Assembly: GCA_938073845.1 (NCBI GenBank)
Contig: CALJEO010000049.1
Location: forward strand, 1 to 17,653
Length of the DNA: 17,653 nucleotides
Source of the DNA: an uncultured archaeon
GTDB taxonomy: Archaea; Korarchaeota; Korarchaeia; Korarchaeales; Korarchaeaceae
Direction of reading: 5' to 3'
In this document: positions 6,632-14,148 of the stretch, one piece after another
Layout of the letters: each line of letters starts with the position of its first letter
How positions within the stretch are numbered: position 1 is the stretch's first letter
Notes under the pieces: model-generated
Databases searched by the model: none
Seen by the model: the letters and a program-made list of their open reading frames with translations, nothing else
What the model was told of the DNA's origin: nothing
Made by a program: the position numbers and the translations under genes

Positions 6632-6880
6632 ATGAGCGAGTGGGCTAGGAGGGCTCACCACTACCTGAACGTGACGGGGAGGCTCAGGGGCTTCAGGGAA
6701 CTCAGTGAGGGACTGAAGTACGAGATCGTCAGGGAGGGGCTTCTCGAGTTTATGAGGGAAAATCCGATAAGTAAGGAGGACGCTGAGGAGGCGCTCGAGT
6801 GGTTTCTAATGAATAGGAAGTTCCATGAGGCTAAGGTGTTCGCCAAGATGATGGGGCTCAAGCTCGGGAAGAGGATGTGA
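6632..6880 (+). CDS. Small hypothetical helical protein (82 aa)
   Basis: I do not recognise this family. The ATG at 6632 follows GAGGG (6624-6628) at short spacing. A T/A-rich TATA-like stretch (TTATTTTTTATTG, about 6596-6607) lies roughly 28 nt upstream. The product is charged and predicted mostly helical, with no Cys, no signal and no membrane segment (MSEWARRAHHYLNVTGRLRG at the start, ending KLGKRM). Amino-acid composition and codon use match the neighbouring genes, which supports real coding. It lies 46 nt after the metal-binding protein and 19 nt before the phosphoesterase, in the same direction. Confidence 0.65.
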   Translation: MSEWARRAHHYLNVTGRLRGFRELSEGLKYEIVREGLLEFMRENPISKEDAEEALEWFLMNRKFHEAKVFAKMMGLKLGKRM

Positions 6881-6899
6881 CGATTGCACGGTGGGAATC

Positions 6900-7616
6900 A
6901 TGGTGAAGTTTTCTGGAATATTTTTAAAAAGTTATCTTCCAAAAATCTATAAAATTGAGATAAATGCAGGAATTGGTATAAAGGCTTCAGTTCTAGCCGA
7001 CCTACATGTCCATAGATGGGGCAGGAGGGAGGAGGTGATCAGGGAGTTACTGACGGCTGGGGACTTGGATGTCGTTCTCATCCTCGGTGACTCCTACGAT
7101 GAGAGGACGAGGAGCCTGGATCCCCTGATAAAGCTCCTAGAATGCATTGATGTGCCCAAGTTCGGTGTGCTGGGAAATCACGAGCACTGGGCTGATCCGA
7201 AGATACCCCTGAGGCGGGGAATCGAAGCTCTTGAGGGAGCCGGGGTGAAGTTGCTGCTTAACGAGGTCACGGAGGAGATGGGGATCAGGATAGGGGGCAT
7301 AGATTGGTACGAAGATGACGAGCAAGCCATGGAGGTACTGAGGGAGCTGGGAGAAGTTGACTTGCTGCTCTCCCATACACCCGATATCATAGAGCTTCGG
7401 CCCAGGGCTAAGGTCGTGCTGGCAGGACACACGCACGGAGGCCAGGTCTGCCTTCCCCTCATAGGCCCTCTCTGGACCCCCAGTAAGTACGGGACCAGGT
7501 ATGCGAGCGGACTCTTCGAGGTCGGTGGTAGCTACTTGTACGTGAGCAGGGGTTTGGGTGAGAAGAACCCGGTGAGGTTGAACTGCCCCAGGGAGCTCAC
7601 GATAATAAATCTATGA
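6900..7616 (+). CDS. Calcineurin-like metallophosphoesterase
   Basis: This is a 238-residue dinuclear-metal phosphoesterase. The motifs in order are DLH (34-36), GDSYD (63-67), GNHE (92-95), H159 in LLSHTPD, and GHTHGGQ (176-182). Together they form the full metal-binding set of the YkuE-like branch. The physiological substrate is unknown: nucleotide, phospholipid headgroup or inositol phosphoester are all possible. ATG 6900 follows GGTGGG at good spacing, and GTG 6891 is an alternative. The first 27 or so codons (to about 6985) are very AT-rich (TTT, TTA, AAA, AGT, TAT, CTT), unlike the rest of the gene. The gene lies 107 nt before the DIPP-synthase-like gene in the same direction, but that gene has its own promoter. 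Confidence 0.85.
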   Translation: MVKFSGIFLKSYLPKIYKIEINAGIGIKASVLADLHVHRWGRREEVIRELLTAGDLDVVLILGDSYDERTRSLDPLIKLLECIDVPKFGVLGNHEHWADPKIPLRRGIEALEGAGVKLLLNEVTEEMGIRIGGIDWYEDDEQAMEVLRELGEVDLLLSHTPDIIELRPRAKVVLAGHTHGGQVCLPLIGPLWTPSKYGTRYASGLFEVGGSYLYVSRGLGEKNPVRLNCPRELTIINL

Positions 7617-7694
7617 GCTCCAATGATGAGAATTCACGATAAAACTCCCCAAATTCCATAAAAATAATGGTGTAACGCCCCAATTAAGGAACGC

Positions 7695-7700
7695 TTATAT
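7695..7700 (+). promoter_or_regulatory. TATA box of the DIPPS-like gene
   Basis: TTATAT is centred 26.5 nt before ATG 7724. That supports a leaderless transcript and decides the start over TTG 7715 and the out-of-frame ATG 7711. Confidence 0.65.
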
Positions 7701-7723
7701 CTACCATCGAATGATTGAGTTGG

Positions 7724-9610
7724 ATGCGGATGGTTTCCGTGGTCATATGCGCTGGCGGGGTCGCATCCAGGATGGAGCCCTACTCAAGGGAGATCCCCAA
7801 GACTCTCTTCGAGCTCGAGCCTGGAGTTACCATCCTGGATCACTTGATCGAGAGGGTCAGGGGCTTGAATCCGGAGAGGATATTTATCGTCACGAGGCCG
7901 AAGTTCAAGGATCTGCTCAGGAAGAAGCTGGGTGATGATGTTGAGATATTGGAGACGGATAGGGAGGACTTCGGAAACCTTTACACGGTTTACCTAACCC
8001 TAGACATGGTGGGAGACTCATTCCTAATAGTGATGTCCGATCACGTGTTCGAGGCCTCAATGCTCAGACAATTGGTGAGTCACGAGAGCGATAAGGCCTT
8101 CACCGTATGCCTGGACAGGAAACCATCGAGATCCGAAGCCATTGAGGGATTGAAGCTAGCTCTGAGCGAGGAGAGGGTGGAGTTAGCGGATAAGGCGATA
8201 CCTCCTCATTACGGCATAGATACGGGTCTGATAATGTGCAGGAGAAGGGCTAAGGATTACATAAGGGAGGCTATAATGGGGAAGGGATCTCAGGCGAGGA
8301 TAGCTGATGCGCTGAACTTAGCCGCTTCCTTCAACGATGTCGATTATGTGGACGTCACGGGGAAGCTGTGGAAGGACGTGGATACTCCAGAAGACCTTCA
8401 GAGGGCTAGGAAGCTCTACTGGGAGATCCTGAGGAGGGAGCTCGTCAAGCCCGAGGACGGTATTGTGGCTAGGTACCTGAACAGACCCATCTCCACCAGG
8501 ATATCCCTGATGCTTTACAGTAGGAGGATCCTCGTGAGCCCTAACATATTCTCCCTCCTCTCCTTTGCTCTCTGCCTCATCTCGGCACTGGTCCTTGCGG
8601 AGCGGAACCTCCTCCTTGGGGGGATTTTAGCTCAGGCCGCATCCGTACTGGATGGGGTGGATGGGGAGGTAGCCAGGCTCTTCAAGAGGGTCTCGAAGCT
8701 GGGTAGCTTCCTAGATTCCCTAATGGATAGGGTGGCTGATGTGGCCCTGATAGCCGGGCTGACCCTCTCCCTGCGGGCCCTTGAAGGCGCTGGGGTGCTC
8801 CTTCCAATGGTAGCATCAGCCAACAGCGTGTTGGTGAGCTACGCGACCTCCGGCTTGACTAGGGCCGGGATGGATGTGAGCGCGCTTAGGCTGATACCAG
8901 CGACCAGGGACGTCAGGATATTCGTTATATTCCTAGCTTGCGCCTTCTCGCAACAGGACCTGGCCCTTTGGTACATAGCGATAGTACCCGCGATCTACCT
9001 GATGGGTTCGGTGTACTTGGCCTTCAGGCACCCGGGGGAACCCAAAGGGACCGTGAGGTTGGAGAAGAGGAAACCCGCCCCAGAGGTCTCCTTAGAAAGG
9101 GGAGAGGCCAGCTTCCTGATCAGGGGGATCCTATCAAATTCCTTCAAGATGGGGGTGGCACTTCTCCTGGTGAGGATCCTCTCCCCCATGATCTCGGACG
9201 TCACTATCTTATCACAGGAGGGTATCTCGATAGGAGGGGAGTTCCTGCTGACCTTCCTGGACTTCATCATCGTGATATACTTCGGCTACAGGATACTGAT
9301 CCCCACGAAGAGGCTCTTCGATTTAGCGTCAGATAGGTTCGCCGAGAGGTTCAGCGTGACCAAGACCACCCTGGGGAGGATCGTGACGGACCTCCTCTAT
9401 TTGGTGGTGGGGTCGATCCTGTGGATATACCTCCCCAGCATCTTGAGGCCGGTGCTCGGGGACTGGGCATCGAAGCTGATCTACTTGGGTGTAGCGATCT
9501 TCCTGCTTTTATCCGCTTACGATTTACTCAAGACACTCTACAGGACCTTCGAGGACCTCTACTCAAAGCTGGTCGATGGGTTAGCTAGAAAGATAAGCGG
9601 AGATGCCTGA
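7724..9610 (+). CDS. Bifunctional nucleotidyltransferase / CDP-alcohol phosphotransferase (IPCT-DIPPS-like) with extra C-terminal membrane domain
   Basis: The protein has 628 residues in three parts. Residues 1 to about 235 are a MobA/GlmU-like NTP transferase with CAGGVASRM (9-17), PKTL (25-28), MSDH (104-107) and DVDTPED (218-224). Residues about 255-435 are a CDP-alcohol phosphotransferase with the full motif: D310, D313, G314, A317, R318, G327, D331, D335. This pair is the architecture of archaeal IPCT/DIPPS. That enzyme makes CDP-inositol from inositol-1-phosphate and CTP, then joins it to a second inositol-1-phosphate, giving phosphorylated di-myo-inositol phosphate, a thermoprotectant. 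Residues about 465-628 are additional, with four membrane segments and a charged tail, where the classical enzyme of about 430 residues stops. A phospholipid headgroup role remains possible. No inositol-phosphate synthase gene is in the window. Its stop abuts that of the convergent reductase. Confidence 0.78.
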   Translation: MRMVSVVICAGGVASRMEPYSREIPKTLFELEPGVTILDHLIERVRGLNPERIFIVTRPKFKDLLRKKLGDDVEILETDREDFGNLYTVYLTLDMVGDSFLIVMSDHVFEASMLRQLVSHESDKAFTVCLDRKPSRSEAIEGLKLALSEERVELADKAIPPHYGIDTGLIMCRRRAKDYIREAIMGKGSQARIADALNLAASFNDVDYVDVTGKLWKDVDTPEDLQRARKLYWEILRRELVKPEDGIVARYLNRPISTRISLMLYSRRILVSPNIFSLLSFALCLISALVLAERNLLLGGILAQAASVLDGVDGEVARLFKRVSKLGSFLDSLMDRVADVALIAGLTLSLRALEGAGVLLPMVASANSVLVSYATSGLTRAGMDVSALRLIPATRDVRIFVIFLACAFSQQDLALWYIAIVPAIYLMGSVYLAFRHPGEPKGTVRLEKRKPAPEVSLERGEASFLIRGILSNSFKMGVALLLVRILSPMISDVTILSQEGISIGGEFLLTFLDFIIVIYFGYRILIPTKRLFDLASDRFAERFSVTKTTLGRIVTDLLYLVVGSILWIYLPSILRPVLGDWASKLIYLGVAIFLLLSAYDLLKTLYRTFEDLYSKLVDGLARKISGDA

Positions 9611-10558
9611 TCACCAGATTACCCTCGTTATCCTTACCTTTCCGCTTTCCTCCTCCAGCCTCATCCAGTCTTCCAAGCTCATCCTCCAATCCGCTGCACC
9701 AACGTTCTCCTCGACCTGCGATGGGCTCTTAGCCCCGGGTATCACGATCACCCTGTCGCTGGCCATCAGCAGCCAGTTGAGCGCCACCTGGGATGGGCTC
9801 TTCCCGTACTTAGCTCCCACCTCTTTAAGGACCTTCACCAGCTCGTATACCTTTGGGAAGTTCTCCGGGTGAAAGAGGGCGGAGCCCTCCCTCACATCGG
9901 AGAAAGACGGGAGGTTCTCCGGAGTGTACTTGCCCGTGAGGGCTCCCTTGGCTAGAGGGGACCATGCCAGCACGCTGAGGCCGTTTGCTTCAGCGTAGGG
10001 TATTATCTCCTTCTCGGCATCCCTCTCGACCAGGTTGTACTTGACCTGTACGCTGACCAAATCCTCCGTGGAGAGGCAGGACCAGGCCGATTCAATTAGC
10101 TCCGGCGGGAAGTCGCTGAGCCCAATCATCCTTATCGCACCCAGGTGGACCAACTCCTCAAGGGAACGCATGTACTCGCAGGTGGGGAAGTTATCCCAGC
10201 AGGGGGGCCAGTGAACCTGCATCAGGTCTATGTAGCCCGTACCCAGCCTCTCCAAGCATCTCCTAGTGGCTTTAAACACGTCGTGCCTCGATAGGAATTC
10301 CCCGGGTATTTTGGTCGCTATCACGACTTCCTCCCTGATCCCAAGCTCCCTGAGGGCTTCTCCCAGGAACCTCTCACTCATCCCCCTCCCGTAAACCGCT
10401 GCCGTGTCGAAGAGGTTAATGCCGAGCTCGACGGCCCTCCCAACTATGGACTTCGCGGTCCGGTAATCCGTAACACCCCATGACTCGCTGAACTGCCACG
10501 TTCCCAAACCGACCGCAGATACCTTCGTATCAGAGTTGCCCAGGTACCTGAACTCCAT
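9611..10558 (-). CDS. Aldo/keto reductase
   Basis: This is a 315-residue NADP-dependent oxidoreductase of the aldo/keto reductase superfamily, reducing aldehydes or ketones. The catalytic tetrad is visible: D51 and Y56 (INLFDTAAVYGRG), K83 (IATKIPG) and H116 (MQVHWPP). NADP-site motifs near the C-terminus include VIVIPGAKSPSQVEEN (270-285). It is of the YajO/Tas/YhdN type, and the true substrate is unknown. ATG 10558 (MEFRYLG) is chosen over an upstream in-frame codon because a TTATAA (10581-10586) is centred 25.5 nt before it. The longer version would add 17 residues lying over the promoter. It ends directly against the DIPPS-like gene and starts back to back with the gene at 10650. Confidence 0.9.
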   Translation of the reverse strand: MEFRYLGNSDTKVSAVGLGTWQFSESWGVTDYRTAKSIVGRAVELGINLFDTAAVYGRGMSERFLGEALRELGIREEVVIATKIPGEFLSRHDVFKATRRCLERLGTGYIDLMQVHWPPCWDNFPTCEYMRSLEELVHLGAIRMIGLSDFPPELIESAWSCLSTEDLVSVQVKYNLVERDAEKEIIPYAEANGLSVLAWSPLAKGALTGKYTPENLPSFSDVREGSALFHPENFPKVYELVKVLKEVGAKYGKSPSQVALNWLLMASDRVIVIPGAKSPSQVEENVGAADWRMSLEDWMRLEEESGKVRITRVIW

Positions 10559-10580
10559 AGGTTTTTCAGGGGTCCCCAGC

Positions 10581-10586
10581 TTATAA
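10581..10586 (-). promoter_or_regulatory. TATA box of the aldo/keto reductase gene
   Basis: TTATAA is centred 25.5 nt from ATG 10558, and no Shine-Dalgarno is seen. This fits a leaderless mRNA and fixes the start. Confidence 0.6.
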
Positions 10587-10649
10587 CCTATTCCGACTCG
10601 GGAAACCAAAAGACTTATTACCTGATACTCAGCCTAGCGACTGAGAAAA

Positions 10650-11075
10650 ATGGACGGAGTGGAACAGATAGGAGTCAACTGGGATAGGTTCACTCAGGAG
10701 GTGGAGGAGGATCCCCTCAAGCTGCTGAGCCTGGGCGTGGGCAGGATGAAGAGGGTAATACTGAGGAACCTCGAGCCCCTCGCTAGGTTCCTGGGGATGA
10801 GGGCAATAACATTCGAGTGGGGGAAGTGGTACGCTAGGATGGAGAGGATAGACCTAGAGGATGACGAATCGGATCTAAGCGTGATCAACGATAAGGAGTT
10901 CTACGTATCTCTTGAGGATGAGAATGGATGTAGCGTCGTCGTTCTAGCTGTCAGGGAGAACGATTCGGGTGAGGTGGACGTCTTCAGCAGGTCCTCTGGG
11001 GAGATACTCGAGATGGTCTTCAGCGGTCGTGTGTGCGATAATCAAGACGTTCCCTGGGACGATGAGATCTGGTGA
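10650..11075 (+). CDS. Hypothetical acidic protein (141 aa)
   Basis: Family not recognised. This is a soluble 141-residue protein, notably acidic in its second half, with no signal or membrane segment. The first 60 residues are likely helical (EEDPLKLLSLGVGRMKRVIL). The remainder looks like beta strands in acidic loops (DLEDDESD near 72-79, ENDSGEVDVF near 102-111), ending in VPWDDEIW. A TATA-like CTTATTA with AAAA before it (10608-10620) lies about 33 nt upstream of the ATG. Its 3' end overlaps the convergent V4R regulator by 34 nt. Codon use matches neighbours. Confidence 0.65.
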   Translation: MDGVEQIGVNWDRFTQEVEEDPLKLLSLGVGRMKRVILRNLEPLARFLGMRAITFEWGKWYARMERIDLEDDESDLSVINDKEFYVSLEDENGCSVVVLAVRENDSGEVDVFSRSSGEILEMVFSGRVCDNQDVPWDDEIW

Positions 11076-11713
11076 TATTCGAGGACTTCTGAGGGATAGA
11101 ATTCCGTGAGGTTTCCCTTCCTCTTTTCCCTAACGAGACCCTTCCTCTCTAAGACGCTCAGATGCCACCTCAGGGATCCTAGGCTCATACCCAGGTCCCT
11201 CGCCATCTGCCTTAGGTGAGCTCCGGGGTTGAATCTGAGGTACTCCATTATCAAGCTCCTGGGAGGATCGAGTTCCGGGTCCTCTGGTAGCTCTGTTAAC
11301 CTCAGAAGGCAGGTATCGGCGTGGCAGTCCGATTCGATGATGAGGAAGTACTTCCCGGATACCTGGGAGATCAACCCAGCTATTAAACCCTTCATGAAGA
11401 CGATCTTTCCCCTCTCACGATCTCCACTAAACCTAACTCGGAGTGTCGTTCCCCTAAAGCTCTCAGCTATCATATCAACGCTCTCAACTAGCCCCATGCC
11501 CCTCAGCACATCAGATAAGATCCTCCAGTGGTCTCCCATGTCGATTTCCCTCCCTATCCTCTCGCCTAACTTCAGCCCGAAGAGGTAGATCAGGAGCTCA
11601 CCTTCCCGTGAGTAAGAGTCAACCACTTTCATGAATATTGAACAGGTTTTCTCTAGGAACTCACGCGAGGATGATCCCAGAATTCTCTCCAAGAGCACGG
11701 AGTCCTCTCCCAT
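11042..11713 (-). CDS. V4R-domain winged-helix transcriptional regulator
   Basis: The protein has 223 residues. Residues about 38-140 resemble a V4R (4-vinyl reductase/heme-NO-binding-like) sensor: a helical start, the FMKGLIAGLISQVSGKYF segment (106-123), then ESDCHADTCLLRL (127-139) with C130, H131 and C135. Residues about 150-212 are a winged helix of the ArsR/MarR type (GAHLRQMARDLGMSLGSLRW, then the KGLVREKRKG wing). V4R sensors bind small molecules or metals, so C130/H131/C135 may form the site (inference). ATG 11713 lies about 27 nt from GTATAC in the divergent spacer, which would suit a leaderless, self-regulated gene. The likely target is the divergent membrane protein gene, through the repeats at 11770-11797. 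Confidence 0.75.
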   Translation of the reverse strand: MGEDSVLLERILGSSSREFLEKTCSIFMKVVDSYSREGELLIYLFGLKLGERIGREIDMGDHWRILSDVLRGMGLVESVDMIAESFRGTTLRVRFSGDRERGKIVFMKGLIAGLISQVSGKYFLIIESDCHADTCLLRLTELPEDPELDPPRSLIMEYLRFNPGAHLRQMARDLGMSLGSLRWHLSVLERKGLVREKRKGNLTEFYPSEVLEYHQISSSQGTS

Positions 11714-11731
11714 GCGAGTCTCCTCCTACAG

Positions 11732-11744
11732 AGTATCGTATACT
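11732..11744. promoter_or_regulatory. Imperfect palindrome over the regulator's promoter
   Basis: AGTAT-CGT-ATACT contains GTATAC centred 27.5 nt from the regulator's ATG and shares the ATACTA core with the tandem repeat at 11770-11797. It may be both a weak TATA element and an autoregulatory site. Confidence 0.4.
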
Positions 11745-11765
11745 AGCACGGCTGTTCAGCAAGCC

Positions 11766-11772
11766 TTATATA
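11766..11772 (+). promoter_or_regulatory. TATA box of the four-helix membrane protein gene
   Basis: TTATATA is centred at 11769, predicting a start near 11795 and a short 5' UTR that contains the Shine-Dalgarno GGGAGGTG (11802-11809). The tandem repeat overlaps its right edge. Confidence 0.6.
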
Positions 11773-11797
11773 GTTATACTACCATAGTTATACTACC
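11770..11797 (+). repeat. Perfect 14-nt tandem direct repeat, candidate operator
   Basis: ATAGTTATACTACC occurs twice without a gap (11770-11783 and 11784-11797). It lies between the TATA box and the predicted transcription start of the membrane protein gene. Binding here would block initiation. The neighbouring V4R regulator is the likely binder (inference). Confidence 0.7.
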
Positions 11798-11814
11798 TGA
11801 AGGGAGGTGTTGCA

Positions 11815-12300
11815 ATGGTCCCGGGCAAGTTGTTCAGATATGCCTCGCTGGCGCATTTGCTCGCAGCCTCGGTCATCACTCTGCTGATAGCTTACGAACC
11901 CCTCGAGATCCCCAGGGTGATCTCGGGCGGCAGCGCGGGTATGTGGTTCACGATGGGCTACTTGATGTACCTCATCGCGGGACCCCTGGGGAACCTCTAC
12001 CTCTCCTCAACTTACGGTGATAGGAAATCATCAATGGGACTCCTTTCATTCCTAATTTACAATGCAGGCGTCATGATAGCGACTTTCCTACTGATGTACG
12101 CTGGCTACAACGCCGGTTGGATGATGCACGTCTATCCGGTGCATCACCAAGGGGCTCAGATCCCGATACCGCAGATACACAACTTCCTAGTGAACTTCGT
12201 CACTCCGATAGGCATCGGGACTATCCTAGCTGGATTGGGTGCGCTGCTCGGTGCCTTGGGTTCTATCATACTTGACTTGAGAGGGGAGCCCGTCAAATGA
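11815..12300 (+). CDS. Four-helix membrane protein with clustered histidines
   Basis: I do not recognise the family. The 161-residue protein has about four membrane helices (about 9-27, 42-63, 77-98, 125-153). The loop between the third and fourth holds H105, H110, H111 and H122 (MMHVYPVHHQG, then QIHNF), and His13 lies in helix one. Clustered His in or near membrane helices suggests binding of heme or a metal ion, or a small oxidase-like subunit, but this is inference. ATG 11815 follows a strong Shine-Dalgarno (GGGAGGTG, 5 nt spacing). It is divergent from the V4R regulator and 66 nt upstream of the ferritin-like/VIT1 transporter, so both may belong to a metal or redox response. Confidence 0.7.
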   Translation: MVPGKLFRYASLAHLLAASVITLLIAYEPLEIPRVISGGSAGMWFTMGYLMYLIAGPLGNLYLSSTYGDRKSSMGLLSFLIYNAGVMIATFLLMYAGYNAGWMMHVYPVHHQGAQIPIPQIHNFLVNFVTPIGIGTILAGLGALLGALGSIILDLRGEPVK

Positions 12301-12366
12301 GATCCATGGGTAAGCCCCTTAGCACTTTTTTATTATTGATTCCCAAATACGTCTTGAAGGTGAGAG

Positions 12367-13212
12367 ATGGATCTCCTCAAGTTTCAGAGGAACGAGATAA
12401 CTGAGTATGAGGTCTACAGGAGGATTTCATCCCTCATCGGAGGGGACAACAGGGATACGCTCAGGGAAATAGCTGAGGATGAACTGAAGCATTATGAGAC
12501 CCTGAAAAAGATCACTAAGAGGGAAGTGAGACCTAGTAAACTGAGAATACTGATTTATCTTGCTTTTTTCAAGATATTCGGAATCACTTTCACTGTTAAG
12601 CTGATGGAGAGAGCGGAGGAATCTGCTAAGAGAGGTTACGAGAGGTTGGCGGAGAGTTACGAGGAACTCAAAGGGATCCTCGGGGAGGAGTTCGAGCATG
12701 AGAAGAGGCTGGCTGGCATGATAAAAGAGGAGAGAGTGGAATATTTAGGTTCGATGGTCCTTGGCATTAATGATGCCCTCATCGAGCTCACGGGTTCCCT
12801 AGCCGGGTTCTCGATGGCACTCCTAAGCACAAAGTACGTCGCCGCAGCCGGCCTGGTGACGGGAGTGGCTGCCTCCCTCTCCATGTCAGCTTCTGAGTAT
12901 CTATCGAGGAAATCCGAGCTCAGAGGAAGTCCAAGGAAGGGTGCCCTTTACACGGGGATCGCCTACATGGTATCAGTGCTGCTCTTGGTGATGCCCTTCT
13001 TCCTGTTGGATGACATCCTCAGGGCCCTGGCATCCACAATAGCCCTGGCCTCCTTGATAATATGCGTATTCTCCTCATACTTGGCTGTCATAAGGGAGGT
13101 TAGCGTGGCTAGATCCATCTTTGAGATGTTGCTCACGAGCTTGGGAGTCGCCGGAGTATCCTACTTGATAGGAGCGGGAGCAAAGCTCATACTAGGTCTC
13201 GAGGTCGGCTAA
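12367..13212 (+). CDS. Ferritin-like/VIT1-CCC1 family metal transporter (MbfA-like)
   Basis: The protein has 281 residues. Residues 1 to about 120 form a ferritin-like/rubrerythrin-type helical domain with candidate iron ligands E10, E13, E38 and H42 (EDELKHYE), E81/E85, and E108/H111 (EEFEHEK). Residues about 125-278 are a VIT1/CCC1 transporter domain with five membrane helices. It includes the family segment LGINDALIELTGSLAGFS (132-149) and the MSASEYLSRKSE region (173-184). Known members move Fe2+ or Mn2+ out of the cytosol. The ATG follows GGTGA at 12359-12363, and a TATA-like CTTTTTTATTA (12325-12335) lies upstream. That T-run could also end the previous transcript. The 3' end is 3 nt from the convergent FAH-family gene. 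Confidence 0.87.
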   Translation: MDLLKFQRNEITEYEVYRRISSLIGGDNRDTLREIAEDELKHYETLKKITKREVRPSKLRILIYLAFFKIFGITFTVKLMERAEESAKRGYERLAESYEELKGILGEEFEHEKRLAGMIKEERVEYLGSMVLGINDALIELTGSLAGFSMALLSTKYVAAAGLVTGVAASLSMSASEYLSRKSELRGSPRKGALYTGIAYMVSVLLLVMPFFLLDDILRALASTIALASLIICVFSSYLAVIREVSVARSIFEMLLTSLGVAGVSYLIGAGAKLILGLEVG

Positions 13213-13215
13213 ACC

Positions 13216-14082
13216 TCACCTCAAGCTCTCGAAGACGATCCTATTCCTTATCCTCCCCACATTCCAAATCTCCACCTCAACCAAATCCCCATGCCTCAGG
13301 AGCCTAGGGGGATCCGAGAAGGCCCCTACTCCCGCGGGTGTCCCCGTTGCGATGAGGTCGCCAGCCTCCATCGTCATTCCCCTGCTCAATACCATCAGTA
13401 TCTCCCAAGGCTTGAAGATCATCTCCCCGGAGCTAGCCCTCTGCCTGAGCTCCCCGTTAACCCAGGTGAATATGCCCAGCTCCTCGAAATCCACGCCAAC
13501 TTCTATCCAAGGTCCTATTGGGGCGAAACCGTCCAAGCTCTTCCCCCTTACCCACTGCTTATCCCTCCTCTGGAGGTCCCTGGCGGTCACATCATTGAAA
13601 GCTAGGTAACCGAGTATCGAGGCCCTCGCCTCCTCCTCGCTCAGCTTCCTCCCACCCCTCTTAACGACGAAAGCTATCTCCCCCTCGTAGTCCACCTCAG
13701 AGGTGTAGTCATCCGGCACCAGCACATCTGAGAAGGGATCGTTCAGCGAGGTCCTGGGTTTCATGAATATGACAGGCTCGCTCGGCAGCTGGCTCCCAGT
13801 TTCGGCAGCGTGTTCGGCGTAATTCCTGCCCAGGCAGATTATCTTGGGTGGGTTGGAGATGGGCCTTATTATCTCAACTTCCTCAAGCTTGATGCTCCTC
13901 TCGAAGGCCCTGCTCCCCAGGCTGACTACCTCGTCGACCAGGGGTGTTCCGATGAGTTCATCTAAGGTCGGCGGGAGCGGCTTCCCCAGCACCCTCGAGA
14001 GCTCGGATGAGGGAACCACCTCATCATCCAAGGAGATACCGTAGTCCTTCCTCCCTCCGTAAACGAAGCTCAGCAGTCTCAT
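13216..14082 (-). CDS. Fumarylacetoacetate hydrolase (FAH) family protein
   Basis: From ATG 14082 this is a 288-residue member of the FAH superfamily. These enzymes hydrolyse or decarboxylate acyl-pyruvates and related 2-oxo-enoates using a divalent metal. The metal ligands fit E133 and E135 in VDYEGEIAFVV and D164 in AFNDVTARD. Other signatures are ICLGRNYAEHA (82-92), MKPRTSL (107-113), WVRGKSLDGFAPIGPW (177-192) and GTPAGVG (247-253). The exact substrate cannot be assigned. Options include 2-keto-3-deoxy sugar acids, acylpyruvates and oxaloacetate. ATG 14082 is 25.5 nt from a TATA-like TTTTAAGTAT, whereas ATG 14088 is only about 20 nt away. It lies between the VIT1 gene and the leu operon and looks independently transcribed. 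Confidence 0.87.
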   Translation of the reverse strand: MRLLSFVYGGRKDYGISLDDEVVPSSELSRVLGKPLPPTLDELIGTPLVDEVVSLGSRAFERSIKLEEVEIIRPISNPPKIICLGRNYAEHAAETGSQLPSEPVIFMKPRTSLNDPFSDVLVPDDYTSEVDYEGEIAFVVKRGGRKLSEEEARASILGYLAFNDVTARDLQRRDKQWVRGKSLDGFAPIGPWIEVGVDFEELGIFTWVNGELRQRASSGEMIFKPWEILMVLSRGMTMEAGDLIATGTPAGVGAFSDPPRLLRHGDLVEVEIWNVGRIRNRIVFESLR

Positions 14083-14102
14083 GGGCATATATTCTCACCC
14101 AG

Positions 14103-14112
14103 ATACTTAAAA
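14103..14112 (-). promoter_or_regulatory. TATA box of the FAH-family gene
   Basis: TTTTAAGTAT on the minus strand is centred about 25.5 nt from ATG 14082, which supports a leaderless start there. Confidence 0.5.
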
Positions 14113-14148
14113 TGGATGAGGGGTCTTAGGACACGGTACCTAAGCTCA

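Noticed and set aside
7617..7694. C-box-like ATGATGA after the phosphoesterase stop
   Set aside because: No CTGA at suitable distance. The region is simply AT-rich and holds the next promoter at its right end.
7711..7935. Plus-strand 74-codon frame from ATG 7711
   Set aside because: Shares the promoter, but its product has no domain signal and lies wholly over the NTP-transferase start, whose motifs are clear.
8938..9336. 132-codon plus-strand frame within the DIPPS-like gene
   Set aside because: Gly/Asp/Arg-rich out-of-frame shadow of the membrane domain.
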